Shown here: one piece after another, positions 18,805 to 28,583 of the stretch | Position numbering within the stretch: position 1 is the first letter of the stretch | Layout of the letters: the number at the start of each line of letters is the position of its first letter | Assembly (NCBI RefSeq): GCF_024979235.1 | Contig: NZ_JANLCM010000001.1 | Location: 744,001 to 808,000 of the forward strand | DNA: 64,000 nucleotides | Source: Herbiconiux aconitum | Lineage (GTDB): Bacteria > Actinomycetota > Actinomycetes > Actinomycetales > Microbacteriaceae | Reading direction: 5' to 3' | Notes under the pieces: model-generated | Seen by the model: the letters and a program-made list of their open reading frames with translations, nothing else | Told to the model about the DNA's origin: nothing | Databases searched by the model: none | Translations under genes and position numbers: made by a program

Positions 18805-18921
18805 GCGTCCAGTCTGGCATCCGATGCCGGGCGAATCGGGGCGCCCCGGGTGCGGCGCGCGCGCCGAGATCGGGCCCGCCGGGCGCATCCGGTCGGTCGG
18901 GAGCTGTGCCACGATGGTGCC

Positions 18922-19530
18922 ATGGGCAGTGCCGCCATGTTCTTCCAATCCGCCTCCGCATTCCACGACCTCGTCACGCGCATCGACGACAGTCAGTGGG
19001 AGTCCGTCGCGCTCGGGGAATGGACGTTGCGTTCCCTCGTCGGGCACACCACACGGGCCATCCTGACCGTCGAGAGCTACCTGCTGCTCGACGACCCGGG
19101 GTATCCGAACGTGCAGAACGCCGAGTCGTACTACGCGCGGGTCTACCGCGACCTGACCGATCCGGCTGCCGTGGCCGCCCGAGGAGTGGAAGCGGGCATC
19201 TGGCTCGGCGCCGATCCGGCGCATGCGATCTCGGATGCCCTCAGTCGCGCCATGACGCTGGTGGACTCGGCCCCGCCGGAGCGGATCGTGTCGATCGGCG
19301 GCCTCGGCATCGCACTGCCGGAGTACCTCCGCACGCGGGTGTTCGAGCTCGTGGTGCATTCGATGGACATCTCCCGCGCGACCGGACAGCCGCACGGGCA
19401 GTCGCCCGATGCGATCTCGGCGACGCTCCACCTCGCTGCCGGCGTCGCAGCCGCGCGTGGAGACGGTGAGATCCTGCTGTTCAGTCTCACCGGCCGCGCG
19501 ACGTTGCCCGAGGGCTACTCCGTCGTCTGA
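18922..19530 (+). CDS. maleylpyruvate isomerase/DinB-like family protein
   Basis: 202 residues with the four-helix DinB/MDMPI-type N-terminal domain: FHDLVTRIDDSQWESVALGEWTLRSLVGHT contains the His (of GHT) used for metal binding, and LRTRVFELVVHSMDISRATG supplies the second His. This matches actinobacterial TIGR03083-type proteins, which are thought to be mycothiol-dependent. The actual reaction is unknown. It starts at the ATG at 18922 and faces the divergent GNAT gene; it ends six bases before a convergent gene. Confidence 0.82.
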   Translation: MGSAAMFFQSASAFHDLVTRIDDSQWESVALGEWTLRSLVGHTTRAILTVESYLLLDDPGYPNVQNAESYYARVYRDLTDPAAVAARGVEAGIWLGADPAHAISDALSRAMTLVDSAPPERIVSIGGLGIALPEYLRTRVFELVVHSMDISRATGQPHGQSPDAISATLHLAAGVAAARGDGEILLFSLTGRATLPEGYSVV

Positions 19531-19536
19531 CCCCAC

Positions 19537-20259
19537 CTAGGCGACGGCGACATCCTGGAGGTCGAGGGTGATCGGAACCCACGAGAGGTCGGGGGTGCGG
19601 TCGTCGTTGCGGATGTGGATGTGCCGCTTCGTCGGCACCTGGAGCCCGCCGAGCTCGATCGACTCACGGATGTAATGCGCCGTAGGTGAGCCTCCGTTGA
19701 CGACCGGGGCGTAGTCCATCCGGCGGAATCGGAGCTGCTCGTCGTAGTAGTAGAGCTGAGTGGCGTTGTGCGTGTCGATGGTGTCGGGGAAGGTCACGCT
19801 GAGCACGCGCCAGGTGGCGTCGCCCTCGTTCCACGACTCGATCTCGTGCGCTTCGACGCCGGGCATCGTGAAGATGAGCGGTTCGACCAGGTAGTGCCAG
19901 GTGGCGTAGGCGCGAAAGTAGGCCATCTGCGCCTGCGTCCACGGCGCGTTGCTGTCGTAGCCGTCGAACGTGGCGCGCGGATGGTCGAGCGAGTCGATGA
20001 CGGCGCCCTCGGCGGTCGAGACGGTGACGGTGTCGGCGTTCTTGTCGTAGACCATGACGACGCCGCTGCCCTCCTGCGTGAACCGGATCCACTCCTCGTG
20101 AACCCGTGCCTCCACCTGCGCGTGCCCGGCGAACTCCGGCTGGCCCTTGAACTCCCAGAACGGACCGCCGTATTCGATCCGGGCCGTGATCGTCGACGCC
20201 GTCTCCCAGCGGGCGATTCCGCCGTTCGCGTCGAGAACGGCCTGCAGCAATGCATCCAT
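19537..20259 (-). CDS. hypothetical protein, LolA-like beta fold possible
   Basis: 240 residues, soluble, with no signal peptide or membrane helix. Strand-rich pattern with repeated short beta segments (FWEFKGQPEF, ARVHEEWIRFT, GVVMVYDKN, DTVTV) and a tail mentioning strand pairs such as KRHIHIRNDD. The alternating pattern recalls proteins that bind lipids in a half-barrel, but I recognise no family with confidence. AAGGAG stands before the ATG. It is divergent from an HxlR-type regulator with only 71 bases between, so that regulator probably controls it. Confidence 0.75.
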   Translation of the reverse strand: MDALLQAVLDANGGIARWETASTITARIEYGGPFWEFKGQPEFAGHAQVEARVHEEWIRFTQEGSGVVMVYDKNADTVTVSTAEGAVIDSLDHPRATFDGYDSNAPWTQAQMAYFRAYATWHYLVEPLIFTMPGVEAHEIESWNEGDATWRVLSVTFPDTIDTHNATQLYYYDEQLRFRRMDYAPVVNGGSPTAHYIRESIELGGLQVPTKRHIHIRNDDRTPDLSWVPITLDLQDVAVA

Positions 20260-20285
20260 TAGTACTCCTTGTTTAGGACTGATTG

Positions 20286-20324
20286 ATTGTACTTAGCAAC
20301 CAAGCCTCCTACGGCTCGTACAAT
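20286..20324. promoter_or_regulatory. candidate HxlR operator and leaderless promoter
   Basis: ATTGTAC (20286-20292) and GTACAAT (20318-20324) form a perfect 7-bp inverted repeat 25 bases apart in the divergent promoter. The right arm contains TACAAT (20319-20324), six bases before the regulator ATG, so a bound regulator would cover its own -10. Confidence 0.45.
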
Positions 20325-20330
20325 TCCCCT

Positions 20331-20987
20331 ATGGCCGAAAGAAGTTACGACGACGCGTGCGGCGCCGCCCTGGCGATGGACGCCGTCGGCGAGCGCTGGG
20401 CGCTGCTCGTGGTGCGCGAACTGATCTTCGGACCCAAGCGTTTCGGCGATCTGCGGACCGGTCTCGCCCACGCCAGCCCGAACGTTCTGAGCCAGCGGTT
20501 GAAAGAACTCGAGGCCGATGGAATCGTGCGACGCACCGAACTCGGCCCTCCGACGAGCACCCACGTCTACGAGCTGACCGATCGCGGCCGGGAACTCCGG
20601 CCGGTACTGATCGCACTGTCACGCTGGGGCGCCGGCGTTCCGACGAAGCCGGGCACCGAGATGAGCGCCGACGCCGTCATGCTCCTGCTGGAAGCGCTCT
20701 ACGCACCACCGACCGGGTCGACGCTGCGGGCGAGCATCGGCATCCGTCTGCCCGGCGACGAGTTCGCCCTGGCGGTGACTCCCGCAGGCGTGACGGTGCG
20801 GAGAGGCCGCGCGGAGCATCCCGATGCGACCATCGCGGTGACCGTCGCGCAGCTGCGCGCCCTCGTATTCGGCAGTATCTCCGTCGCGACGGCCGTCGAG
20901 CTCGGCAGAGTCGAGGCGGAGGGCGACCTCGACCTGGCGACCCGGTTCTTCAGTGCCTACCCGAATGCGGCGACCGAGGCGTCCTGA
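20331..20987 (+). CDS. HxlR family winged-helix regulator with SCP2-like C-terminal domain
   Basis: 218 residues. Residues 10-95 are an HxlR wing domain: CGAALAMDAVGERWALLVVRELIFGPKRFGDLRTGL, then the recognition region ASPNVLSQRLKELEADGIVRR and a wing with STHVYELTDRGREL. The remaining 100 residues look like an SCP2 sterol-carrier domain (DEFALAVTPAGVTVRRG, ATIAVTVAQLRALVFG), which would sense a hydrophobic ligand; this fusion occurs in actinobacteria. The ATG at 20331 has TACAAT six bases upstream. It probably controls the divergent hypothetical gene. Confidence 0.87.
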   Translation: MAERSYDDACGAALAMDAVGERWALLVVRELIFGPKRFGDLRTGLAHASPNVLSQRLKELEADGIVRRTELGPPTSTHVYELTDRGRELRPVLIALSRWGAGVPTKPGTEMSADAVMLLLEALYAPPTGSTLRASIGIRLPGDEFALAVTPAGVTVRRGRAEHPDATIAVTVAQLRALVFGSISVATAVELGRVEAEGDLDLATRFFSAYPNAATEAS

Positions 20988-21055
20988 CCCAGGACCGGAG
21001 GTCCGCGGGGCAGCGCGCCGCGATCACCGTCAGGAGGTCGAGGAGGTCTCGCTCA

Positions 21056-21829
21056 TCAGGCGGCGCCGCCGTTGGTGTAGATGACCTGCCCGTTCACCCA
21101 GCGGGCGGGCCCGGCCAGGAACGACACCGTCTCGGCGATGTCGTCGGGCGTGCCGAGCCGCTCCAGCGGCGCGGCATTCGCCAGGCGCTCGATGGTCGCC
21201 TCGTCTTTGCCCTCGAGAAAGAGCGGGGTCGCGGTGGGGCCAGGGCCCACGACGTTGACCGTCACGTCTTTGCCGCGCAACTCCCGCGCCAGCACCAGGG
21301 TCATCGCCTCGACGGCGCCCTTGCTGGCCACGTAGGCCGCGTAGTTCGGGAACTGCAGCCGCATCACGGAGCTCGAGAAATTGATGATCGCGCCACCGGG
21401 GCGCACCCGGCGGGCCGCCTGCTGCGACACCACGAAGGTTCCCCGGATGTTGACCCGGTGCATCCGGTCGAGGTCGTCGAGGTCGAAGGTGGCGACGGGG
21501 CCGAGCAGCATGATGCCGGCTGTGTTCACCACGACGTCGATGCCGCCGAACGCTGCCTCGACCGCGTCGAACGCGGCCGACATGTCAGGCTCTTCGGCGA
21601 CGTCGCCGCCCACCGCGATGGCCCGGCCGCCGGCCGCTTCGATCGCGGCCACGGTCTCCTCGGCACGGTTCCGGTTGCCGGAGTAGTGCACGCCGACCGC
21701 CATGCCGTCGGCGGCCAGACGCTCGGCCACGGCGCGGCCGATGCCGCCCGACGCGCCGGTCACGAGCGCCACCCGGGCAGCGGGCGAGGCGGGTACGGCG
21801 GGCATGGAGGGGTTTTCGGTGTCGGTCAT
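21056..21829 (-). CDS. SDR family oxidoreductase
   Basis: 257 residues. Cofactor motif TGASGGIG at 24-31, NTAG in the middle, catalytic Ser in NFSSSV, and YVASK with the catalytic Tyr and Lys. The N-terminal ALVTGASGG and HYSGNRN suggest NADP(H) preference. It ends with the usual VNGQVIYTNGG. The ATG at 21829 follows AAGGAAAC. It follows a TetR gene by 20 bases in the same direction, so the two form a self-regulated unit. Substrate unknown. Confidence 0.93.
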   Translation of the reverse strand: MTDTENPSMPAVPASPAARVALVTGASGGIGRAVAERLAADGMAVGVHYSGNRNRAEETVAAIEAAGGRAIAVGGDVAEEPDMSAAFDAVEAAFGGIDVVVNTAGIMLLGPVATFDLDDLDRMHRVNIRGTFVVSQQAARRVRPGGAIINFSSSVMRLQFPNYAAYVASKGAVEAMTLVLARELRGKDVTVNVVGPGPTATPLFLEGKDEATIERLANAAPLERLGTPDDIAETVSFLAGPARWVNGQVIYTNGGAA

Positions 21830-21849
21830 GGTGTTTCCTTCCGGGTCGT

Positions 21850-22557
21850 TCACTTCTGGGTGGAGTGGGCTTCGGCGGCCGGCACGCGGGCCAGCCATTC
21901 GCCGAGCAGCCCCGCCTCCGCAGGGCTGAAGGTTGCGGGCACGAGCTCGCCGAGCCCGGAGGTGAGAGTGTTCGCGGCCGCGGTGCGGGCATCCGAAGCG
22001 TGGTCGACCGCGTCGACGTCGCGCAGGATGGCGCGGTGCGTCGCGTCACGCACCAGGGCGGAGAGCCCGGCATCCGGATAGAGCGAGGGCTGAAGCACGA
22101 GCGCCAGGGCGACCCCGGTGTTGGCGGCCATCACCATCTGCGCCGCCGTCGTCGAGACGACCCGGAGCCGGCCGTCGGCCGCCAGGCGGTCGAGCACCTC
22201 GCGGAGCAACCGCATCGCCTCGTCGGCCGATTCGGGCCGCGTCGTGAGCGTGGTGGCGAACAGCAGTCGATAGGCGTTCGGATGTGCGAGGGCGAAAGCG
22301 GTGTGACTGTCCCATCCGGCCCTGAGATCGTCGAGAGGATCGGCCGAGCGTTCCGCAGCGCGCTTCATTGCGAGGTACTGCTCCCAGACGTGATCGACCG
22401 TGGCGGCGAGCAAACCGTCCTTGTCGCCGAACAGGCGATAGAGCGCCGGCTGCTGCACGCCCGCGGCCTCGCAGACCGCACGGGTGGAGACGTCGCCGGT
22501 GGGCGATTGGGCCAGCAGGGCGGCGGTCACCTCGATGATCCGCGATCGCGTACTCAT
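21850..22557 (-). CDS. TetR/AcrR family regulator
   Basis: 235 residues; helix-turn-helix at about 24-46 (STRAVCEAAGVQQPALYRLF) and a ligand domain with hydrophobic helices. It is upstream of, and cotranscribed with, the SDR gene. A perfect 7-bp dyad TAACACC-GA-GGTGTTA (22569-22584) overlaps its own -10 region, so autoregulation and inducible control of the SDR are likely. The inducer is unknown. Confidence 0.92.
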   Translation of the reverse strand: MSTRSRIIEVTAALLAQSPTGDVSTRAVCEAAGVQQPALYRLFGDKDGLLAATVDHVWEQYLAMKRAAERSADPLDDLRAGWDSHTAFALAHPNAYRLLFATTLTTRPESADEAMRLLREVLDRLAADGRLRVVSTTAAQMVMAANTGVALALVLQPSLYPDAGLSALVRDATHRAILRDVDAVDHASDARTAAANTLTSGLGELVPATFSPAEAGLLGEWLARVPAAEAHSTQK

Positions 22558-22564
22558 GTGATCA

Positions 22565-22584
22565 ACGATAACACCGAGGTGTTA
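22565..22584 (-). promoter_or_regulatory. TetR operator overlapping its -10 box
   Basis: TATCGT (minus strand, 22565-22570) lies seven bases before the ATG. The 16-bp operator TAACACC-GA-GGTGTTA at 22569-22584 overlaps its upstream end. Confidence 0.6.
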
Positions 22585-22601
22585 CTGTTGCAACCATAAA
22601 C

Positions 22602-22620
22602 GGCGTATCGCCGATACGCC
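22602..22620 (-). terminator. terminator downstream of the xylA-linked ROK gene
   Basis: GGCGTATC-GCC-GATACGCC hairpin, five bases past the ROK stop, followed on the minus strand by GTTTATGGTT, a short T-rich run. Confidence 0.65.
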
Positions 22621-22625
22621 TCGCG

Positions 22626-23807
22626 CTAGACCGCCGGCGCGCGGGCGGGGAGCTGCGCGGGGTCGCGGAGCACCCGAGAGAGGGCCAGCTGCGCCGCGCC
22701 GACGACGAGAAGGTCGTCGCCGAGGCCGGCGCGAGTGATGCGGAGACCCGCACCCTGGCCCGCGCGCCGCATCACCGAACGGCCGAGTTCCGTCCGCAGC
22801 CGATCTGGAGCGAGGTCGTGCATCGCCGCGAGATAGCCGCCGAGCACCACGAGTTGCGGATCGACGAGGTTCACCACGGTGCGCACAGCCACGGCCAGGT
22901 GATCGAGTCCTCGGTGCACGACGGCCCGTGCCACGGGATCGCCGCGACGCGAACCCAGCACCGTGGCCAGGTCGGCGCCTGCCGTCGCGCCGAGCGCCTC
23001 GAGCAGAGCCTCCTCCGAGAGCTCGGTGTCGAGGCAACCGCGGCTGCCGCAGGGGCAGAGTGCGCCGCCGGGGGTGACGAGGAGGTGCCCGACAGCGCCG
23101 GCGCTGCCGTTCGCACCCGTCAGCAGGGTGCCGCCCCCGATCACCGCGGCGGTCACCCCCGCCGGTCCGCCGGTGACGAAGACCAGATCGTCCATCCCCC
23201 GCGCGGCGCCGAAGGTGCTCTCGGCGAGTGCACCCACCACGGCGTCGCCCGCGGCGAAGACCGGGAGTCCGAGCGCTCGCTCGAGACGTTCGGCGAGAGG
23301 CGCCGCCTGCCAATCGACGTCGGGCGCGGCATCGGGCACGCCGGCAACGGAATGCCTCGGGCCGGGCACGGCGAGCCCGACGCCGACCGTCGAATACGAC
23401 CTGTCGAGCTCCGTCCGCATCCCGGCGACGACGGCCGTCACGATGTTCACCACTTCCTCGGGCCGCGGCACCCGCACCGTGCCACACCGGATGCGCTTGA
23501 TCACGTGTCCGCCGAGGTCGACCAACCCGATGGTCACGGCATCCGGAGTGGCATGCACCGAGAGAGCCACCGTGCGGCGCTCCGGCTCGATCAGGAGGCT
23601 GGGCCGCCCCACGTGATGGGCGGCGTCTTCCGATTCGCGCACGAGCCGGAGCTCCACCAACTCCCCCACCAGCGCGCCGACGGTCGAGCGGTTCAGACCG
23701 GTCTCCCGAGTGATCTCCGCCCGGGTCACCACCCCGCGGCTGTGCACCAGGGTGAGCACAGCCGAGAGGTTCGTGCGCCGCAGCTCACTCCCCGTCTTCT
23801 CAGCCAT
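22626..23807 (-). CDS. ROK family transcriptional regulator (XylR-like)
   Basis: 393 residues. N-terminal winged helix (about 12-65: NLSAVLTLVHSRGVVTRAEIT...STVGALVGELVEL), then the ROK sugar-kinase-like fold. The zinc motif CPCGSRGC is complete, as in NagC/Mlc-type ROK proteins. It follows xylA by 36 bases in the same direction and ends in a terminator, so it is the natural candidate for the xylose-responsive repressor of xylA. GTTG-A-CAAC at the xylA promoter is a likely site. Confidence 0.9.
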   Translation of the reverse strand: MAEKTGSELRRTNLSAVLTLVHSRGVVTRAEITRETGLNRSTVGALVGELVELRLVRESEDAAHHVGRPSLLIEPERRTVALSVHATPDAVTIGLVDLGGHVIKRIRCGTVRVPRPEEVVNIVTAVVAGMRTELDRSYSTVGVGLAVPGPRHSVAGVPDAAPDVDWQAAPLAERLERALGLPVFAAGDAVVGALAESTFGAARGMDDLVFVTGGPAGVTAAVIGGGTLLTGANGSAGAVGHLLVTPGGALCPCGSRGCLDTELSEEALLEALGATAGADLATVLGSRRGDPVARAVVHRGLDHLAVAVRTVVNLVDPQLVVLGGYLAAMHDLAPDRLRTELGRSVMRRAGQGAGLRITRAGLGDDLLVVGAAQLALSRVLRDPAQLPARAPAV

Positions 23808-23843
23808 GCTCGCCGCCCTGGATGCGATTCGCGCGGGGAGCGG

Positions 23844-25037
23844 TTAGCTCCGAGCCCCGGTGAGGTGCTCGATCGCGAGCTGCTGCAGGTGCACGAAGCC
23901 GAAGCCCTTGCCGTTGAAGTAGGCCTCGGCGTCGAACTCCTCGTAGGCCGAACGGTCGGCGAGCAGCTCGTCGTAACCCTCGCCCGAACCGAGCGTGGGC
24001 ACCGAGAGCTCCGGCACGCGCGAGGCGGTGAGAGCCGCCTGCACCTCAGGGTCGGCGCGGAACGCCGCCGCACGCTCCTTGAGCAGCAGGTAGGTGCGCA
24101 TGTTGGCGGCCGCGGAGTCCCAGACACCTTCAGGGCCCTCGGTGCGCGACGGCTTGTAGTCGAAGTGACGGGGGCCGTCGTAGGCCGGTCCGCCGTTGAG
24201 GCCGCCGTTCTCCAGCAGGTCGACGAGGGAGAAGGCGTTCTGCAGGTCGCCGTGACCGAACACGAGGTCCTGGTCGTACTTGATGCCGCGCTGACCGTTG
24301 AGGTCGATGTGGAAGAGCTTGCCCTGGTAGAGCGCCTGTGCGATGCCCGCGGTGAAGTTCAGGCCCGCCATCTGCTCGTGCCCGACCTCGGGGTTCACGC
24401 CCACGAGTTCCGGGCGCTCGAGCGTCTCGATGAAGGCCAGGGCGTGCCCGACCGTGGGCAGCAGGATGTCGCCGCGCGGCTCGTTCGGCTTCGGCTCGAT
24501 GGCGAACCGGATGTCGTAGCCCTTGTCGGTGACGTACTGGCCGAGCAGGTTCACGGCCTCGCGGTAACGCTCGAGAGCGGCCCGGATGTCTTTGGCCGCG
24601 TCGTACTCCGCACCCTCACGGCCGCCCCACATCACGAAGGTGCTGGCGCCGAGCTCGGCGGCGAGATCGATGTTGCGCAGCACCTTCCGCAGGGCGAAGC
24701 GGCGCACAGCGCGGTCGTTCGAGGTGAACCCGCCGTCTTTGAAGACGGGGGCCGAGAAGAGGTTCGTGGTGACCATCGGCACCACGATGCCGGTGTCGGC
24801 GAGCACCTGCTTCAGGCGGTCGATCTGGGTCTGGCGCTCCGCATCCGTCGAGCCGAAGGCGAAGAGATCGTCGTCGTGGAAGGTGAGGCCGTAGGCGCCG
24901 AGCTCGGAGAGCTTCTCCACGCCCTCCACCACGTCGAGGGGCGCGCGGGTGGGCCCGCCGAAGGGGTCGGTGCCGTTGTACCCGATGGTCCACAGACCGA
25001 ACGAGAACTTGTCTTCACGAGTGGGGGTCAGGGACAT
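23844..25037 (-). CDS. xylA: xylose isomerase
   Basis: 397 residues, the actinobacterial class I length. LTFHDDDLF contains His54 and Asp57 of the active site in the same positions as the Streptomyces enzyme; PKPNEPRGD carries the metal-bridging Lys and Glu, and [23 protein letters not shown] and [11 protein letters not shown] provide further metal ligands. It converts D-xylose to D-xylulose in the cytosol. It has its own promoter-operator at 25073-25111 and ribosome site GGAG. No xylulokinase gene lies in the window. Confidence 0.97.
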   Translation of the reverse strand: MSLTPTREDKFSFGLWTIGYNGTDPFGGPTRAPLDVVEGVEKLSELGAYGLTFHDDDLFAFGSTDAERQTQIDRLKQVLADTGIVVPMVTTNLFSAPVFKDGGFTSNDRAVRRFALRKVLRNIDLAAELGASTFVMWGGREGAEYDAAKDIRAALERYREAVNLLGQYVTDKGYDIRFAIEPKPNEPRGDILLPTVGHALAFIETLERPELVGVNPEVGHEQMAGLNFTAGIAQALYQGKLFHIDLNGQRGIKYDQDLVFGHGDLQNAFSLVDLLENGGLNGGPAYDGPRHFDYKPSRTEGPEGVWDSAAANMRTYLLLKERAAAFRADPEVQAALTASRVPELSVPTLGSGEGYDELLADRSAYEEFDAEAYFNGKGFGFVHLQQLAIEHLTGARS

Positions 25038-25072
25038 GAGTGTGCTCCAGTGCAGATTCAGTACTAAAAGTG

Positions 25073-25111
25073 GTTGACAACAACATATTCAAATCGGATC
25101 GCGAATGTCAA
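25073..25111 (-). promoter_or_regulatory. xylA promoter with ROK-type operator
   Basis: On the minus strand TTGACA (25106-25111) is 18 bases from TATGTT (25082-25087), followed immediately by the 9-bp dyad GTTGTCAAC (25073-25081) over the expected transcription start. This is a good repressor position. Confidence 0.6.
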
Positions 25112-25201
25112 AGGCCGCAAGCAGACAGGGCGACCGTGATAGTGCCGACACGCCGACCCTTCTCCATAAACCGCCTTCGACAACAAACTCACGGTGAGCT
25201 C

Positions 25202-26791
25202 TCAGCCCAGCGTCACGGAGACGGTCACGTAGGAGTGTGGCGGCACCTCGACACGAACGCCCGACCCGTAGGGCTGGTCGACGAGCTCCACCTCGTGATC
25301 GCGCACGGCCACCGCGTTCGGCTCCGCGGCGGTGTTGTGGGCTTGCAGGGAGTCGGCGGTCAGGATGCGCGCACTCTGCCCCGTCACCGTACGCCCGCGA
25401 AGATCGAGCAGCACCGAGAGCGGGCGCTCGGCGTCGAGGTTCGTGAGCGAGATCAGCGCCGAGTCGCCGGATGTCGAGGCCGACGCCGAGAGCAGGTCGA
25501 GCCGTTTCCCGTCGACGTCGCGATGCAGCTCCGGCGCATCCACATGCACCCGCAGCGCCGTCGCGTCGTGGTGGCCGACGTTCATCTGGAAGACGTGGTA
25601 GCTCGGGGTGAGCACGAGGGCCCCGCTGTTCGGATCGGTGAGGATCATGGCCTGCAGCACGTTCACCGTCTGCGCGATGTTCGCCATCACCAAGCGATCG
25701 GCGTGCGCGTGAAAAGCGTCGAAGTGCACGCTCGCCACCAGCGCGTCGCGCAGGGTGTTCTGCTGGTAGAGGAAGCCGGCGTTGGTGCCGGCCTCGACAT
25801 TCCACCAGGTGCCCCACTCATCGAGCACGAGCCCGATCTTCTTCGCGGGGTCGTAGACGTCCATCACGGCGGCATGGCCCCGGATGAGTTCCTCGATGCG
25901 TCGGGCTTTCACCATCGTGGCGTAGTAGTCGTCGGTGCTGAAGCGGGTGGCGTCGCCCTTGTCCTCCCAGGGCCCGGGGATCGTGTAGTAGTGGAACGAG
26001 ATGGCCTGGTAGATGTCTTTCGGGCCGTCGCCGCAGCCGATGCAGCTGATCGACTTCATCATCGTCTCGGTCCAGCGGTAGTCGTCATCCGCGGCGCCGG
26101 CGGCGATCCGGTAGAGGCGGTTGTCGCCGTGGTCGCGCAGGTAGGTGGCGTATTGGCGGGCGAGATCGGCATATGCCTCTGCGCGCATGTTTCCGCCGCA
26201 CCCCCAGGCTTCGTTGCCGATGCCCCAGAAGGGAACCCGCCACGGCTCGTCGCGACCGTTCGCACGGCGGAGCAACGCCATCGGCGAATCGCCGCCTCGG
26301 GTGAGGTATTCGACCCATTCACTCATCTCGCGCACGGTGCCCGAACCCACGTTGCCGTTCACGTAGGGCTCGGCGCCGAGCATCTCGCAGAGTGCGAGGA
26401 ACTCGTGGGTGCCGAAGCTGTTGTCCTCCACCACATCGCCCCAGTTGCTGTTGACCATCCGGGGCCGGTCTTCCCGAGGCCCGATCCCGTCACGCCAGTG
26501 GTACTCGTCGGCGAAGCATCCGCCCGGCCAACGCAAGTTGGGGATGCGGATGTCGCGCAGCGCGTCGACGACGTCGCGACGGATGCCGCCCTCGTTCGGC
26601 ACCTCTGAATCGACCCCGACCCAGAAACCGCCGTAGATGCACCGGCCGAGATGTTCGGCGAAGTGGCCGTAGAGATGGCGGCTGATCGTCGCACCGGGGA
26701 TGTCGAGATCGATCACGACGCGGGCGCTGACAGTGCGGGCGGTGGCCGTCGCGGTGCCGGTGCCTGTGTCGGTGTCGCTGTCGGTGCCCAT
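25202..26791 (-). CDS. alpha-L-arabinofuranosidase, GH51
   Basis: 529 residues from the ATG at 26791, preceded by GAGGAG. The acid/base Glu194 is in GIGNEAWG and the nucleophile Glu325 in LDEWGTW, both GH51 hallmarks; [13 protein letters not shown] is another. There is no signal peptide, so it acts on imported oligosaccharides. Residues 2-18 are a Thr/Asp/Gly/Ala low-complexity tail from a hexanucleotide repeat (near 26735-26785). It is the last gene of the LacI-linked operon, 20 bases after the Gfo/Idh/MocA gene. It would remove arabinose side chains from xylan, arabinan or arabinosylated xyloglucan. Confidence 0.95.
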   Translation of the reverse strand: MGTDSDTDTGTGTATATARTVSARVVIDLDIPGATISRHLYGHFAEHLGRCIYGGFWVGVDSEVPNEGGIRRDVVDALRDIRIPNLRWPGGCFADEYHWRDGIGPREDRPRMVNSNWGDVVEDNSFGTHEFLALCEMLGAEPYVNGNVGSGTVREMSEWVEYLTRGGDSPMALLRRANGRDEPWRVPFWGIGNEAWGCGGNMRAEAYADLARQYATYLRDHGDNRLYRIAAGAADDDYRWTETMMKSISCIGCGDGPKDIYQAISFHYYTIPGPWEDKGDATRFSTDDYYATMVKARRIEELIRGHAAVMDVYDPAKKIGLVLDEWGTWWNVEAGTNAGFLYQQNTLRDALVASVHFDAFHAHADRLVMANIAQTVNVLQAMILTDPNSGALVLTPSYHVFQMNVGHHDATALRVHVDAPELHRDVDGKRLDLLSASASTSGDSALISLTNLDAERPLSVLLDLRGRTVTGQSARILTADSLQAHNTAAEPNAVAVRDHEVELVDQPYGSGVRVEVPPHSYVTVSVTLG

Positions 26792-26811
26792 CGTCGTCTC
26801 CTCGCGCGGGT

Positions 26812-27906
26812 TCAGGACAGCCACTGCGACGACGGCGTCAGCGGCACGAGCGGCGGGCGCTCGACCTGCGACTCCACCGTGATGCGCCGGCCCGACTGCG
26901 CGGAATCGAGGATCGCGGTCATCACCTCGAGCACGTGCAGGCCGAGGGCGCCGCTGGCCAGGGGCGCATCGCGGTCGCCCAGCGCGAAGTCGATGAGGCC
27001 CGCGCCGCGGCTTCCGTCGACGAACCCCGCGCTCGGGGGCAGCACGGTCCAGCTCTCGTCACCGATCCCGAACAGCCGCACCTCGCCGTCGAACATGTTC
27101 GGATCGGGCACCGAGAGCGATCCGCTCTCGCCATGGATCTCGATCGGATTCGCCTCGGTGCGCACGCCGTCGAAGCTCATCGTCACCGTCGAGAGGGCGC
27201 CGCTCGCGTGTTCCAGGATGCCGGTGACGTGCGTGTCGACGGTGACCGGGATCTCCTCGCCGACGCGCGGGCCGGTCGCGATCACCCGACGGGGTCGCAG
27301 CCGGCTGGAGGCGCCGGTGGCCGAGACCACCGGTCCGAGGATCTGCACCAGCGAGGTGATGTAGTAGGGCCCCATGTCGAGGAGGGGTCCGCCGCCCGGG
27401 GCGTAGTAGAAGTCGGGGTTCGGATGCCACGCCTCGTGACCCGGGGCGAACCAGGTCGCGGTGGCCGAGACCGGTCGGCCGATGGCTCCCGAGTCGACCG
27501 CGGCGCGAGCGGTCTGCGTGCCGGTGCCGAGGACGGTGTCGGGCGCGCTGCCGACGCGCACGCCGGCCGCGGTGGCCGCCGCGAGGATCGAGCGGCCGTC
27601 GGCGAGGGTCGTGGCGAGCGGTTTCTCGCCGTAGACGTCTTTGCCCTGCCCGATCGCGGCGAGCGCCACCTCGGCGTGCGCGGCGGGGATGGTGAGGTTG
27701 AGCACCGTGTCGACGTCGGGATGCCGCAGCATCTCGTCGACGCCGAGCGCGCTCGCTCCCGTGTTCTCGGCGGTCGCCCGTGCCCGCTCCGGGTCGAGGT
27801 CGGCGACAGCCACCAGCGTCAGCCGCGGATGCTTCACCAGTGTTTCCAGATAGGCGCGCGAGATGACCCCGAGCCCTACGATGCCTATGCCATGCGACTT
27901 GCCCAC
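26812..27906 (-). CDS. Gfo/Idh/MocA family oxidoreductase
   Basis: 364 residues from a GTG at 27906 that overlaps the end of the ThuA gene by 22 bases. The Rossmann motif GIVGLGVIS is at residues 6-14, and the EKPLATT motif with the catalytic lysine is present (GEKP). ADLDPERA and the C-terminal beta-sheet domain are normal for the family. It oxidises or reduces a sugar with NAD(P). Next to a ThuA-like gene it recalls the rhizobial ThuB/ThuA pair, which turns disaccharides into 3-keto forms (established for trehalose and related sugars). Confidence 0.9.
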   Translation of the reverse strand: MGKSHGIGIVGLGVISRAYLETLVKHPRLTLVAVADLDPERARATAENTGASALGVDEMLRHPDVDTVLNLTIPAAHAEVALAAIGQGKDVYGEKPLATTLADGRSILAAATAAGVRVGSAPDTVLGTGTQTARAAVDSGAIGRPVSATATWFAPGHEAWHPNPDFYYAPGGGPLLDMGPYYITSLVQILGPVVSATGASSRLRPRRVIATGPRVGEEIPVTVDTHVTGILEHASGALSTVTMSFDGVRTEANPIEIHGESGSLSVPDPNMFDGEVRLFGIGDESWTVLPPSAGFVDGSRGAGLIDFALGDRDAPLASGALGLHVLEVMTAILDSAQSGRRITVESQVERPPLVPLTPSSQWLS

Positions 27907-28583
27907 AGCATCCCCCTCTCGATGATGGTGCGGACGTTCTCGTTCTGCAGCACTCCCACGTCGTGCCCGGGGCTGGCCACGAAGATGCGCCCCTGGCCCC
28001 ACTGCCTCGTCCAGACGGCCGGCGACACGATCGGGCGGTGCCACGGATGCCAGGGCCGCACCGGATGCGTGGTGGTGGCGAGCACGTCGATCAGGTCGTC
28101 GTGCAGCACCCAGTACTGCTCGGTCTCCAGCTCGAAGTCGTCGATTCCCGCGGTGATCGGATGCTCGCGCCCGGCCGGGGTGAGCTCGATCGTGTGCGCC
28201 AGGAAGTTGTCGCTCGCCTCGCCGACGCGTTCGTCGGGCGCCTTGCCGGGGTGGGTGGCGAACTGACCGCCGACGAGCTGCAGGTAGTCGGACTCGTTCC
28301 GGAACGAGTCGGCGATCCCACCGTGCCAGCCGGCCAGCCCGACACCGCCGGCGACCGCCTCGCGGAGTCCGGCGAGCGCGCCGGCGGTGATCTGCGACAT
28401 CGTGACGCTCTGCACGATGAGGTCGAGCCCCGCCATGATCGAGGCGTCGGCGTAGACCTCGGGCGACTCCTCGATGCGCACCGTGAAGCCTTCGCGCTCG
28501 AGGAAGGGGACGAACAGCGACGTCGCTTCGACGGGCTGATGTCCCTCCCAGCCGCCGCGCACCACGAGTGCAGCCCGCGTCAT
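27885..28583 (-). CDS. ThuA domain-containing protein
   Basis: 232 residues with the trehalose-utilisation ThuA fold (class I glutamine amidotransferase-like): LVVRGGWEGHQP start, GVGLAGWHGG in the middle, and GRIFVASPGHDVGVLQNENV near the end. The ATG overlaps the GH3 stop (ATGA). In plant-polymer loci ThuA proteins occur beside Gfo/Idh/MocA enzymes and are linked to 3-keto-glycoside processing; the exact reaction here is unknown. Confidence 0.9.
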   Translation of the reverse strand: MTRAALVVRGGWEGHQPVEATSLFVPFLEREGFTVRIEESPEVYADASIMAGLDLIVQSVTMSQITAGALAGLREAVAGGVGLAGWHGGIADSFRNESDYLQLVGGQFATHPGKAPDERVGEASDNFLAHTIELTPAGREHPITAGIDDFELETEQYWVLHDDLIDVLATTTHPVRPWHPWHRPIVSPAVWTRQWGQGRIFVASPGHDVGVLQNENVRTIIERGMLWASRMA

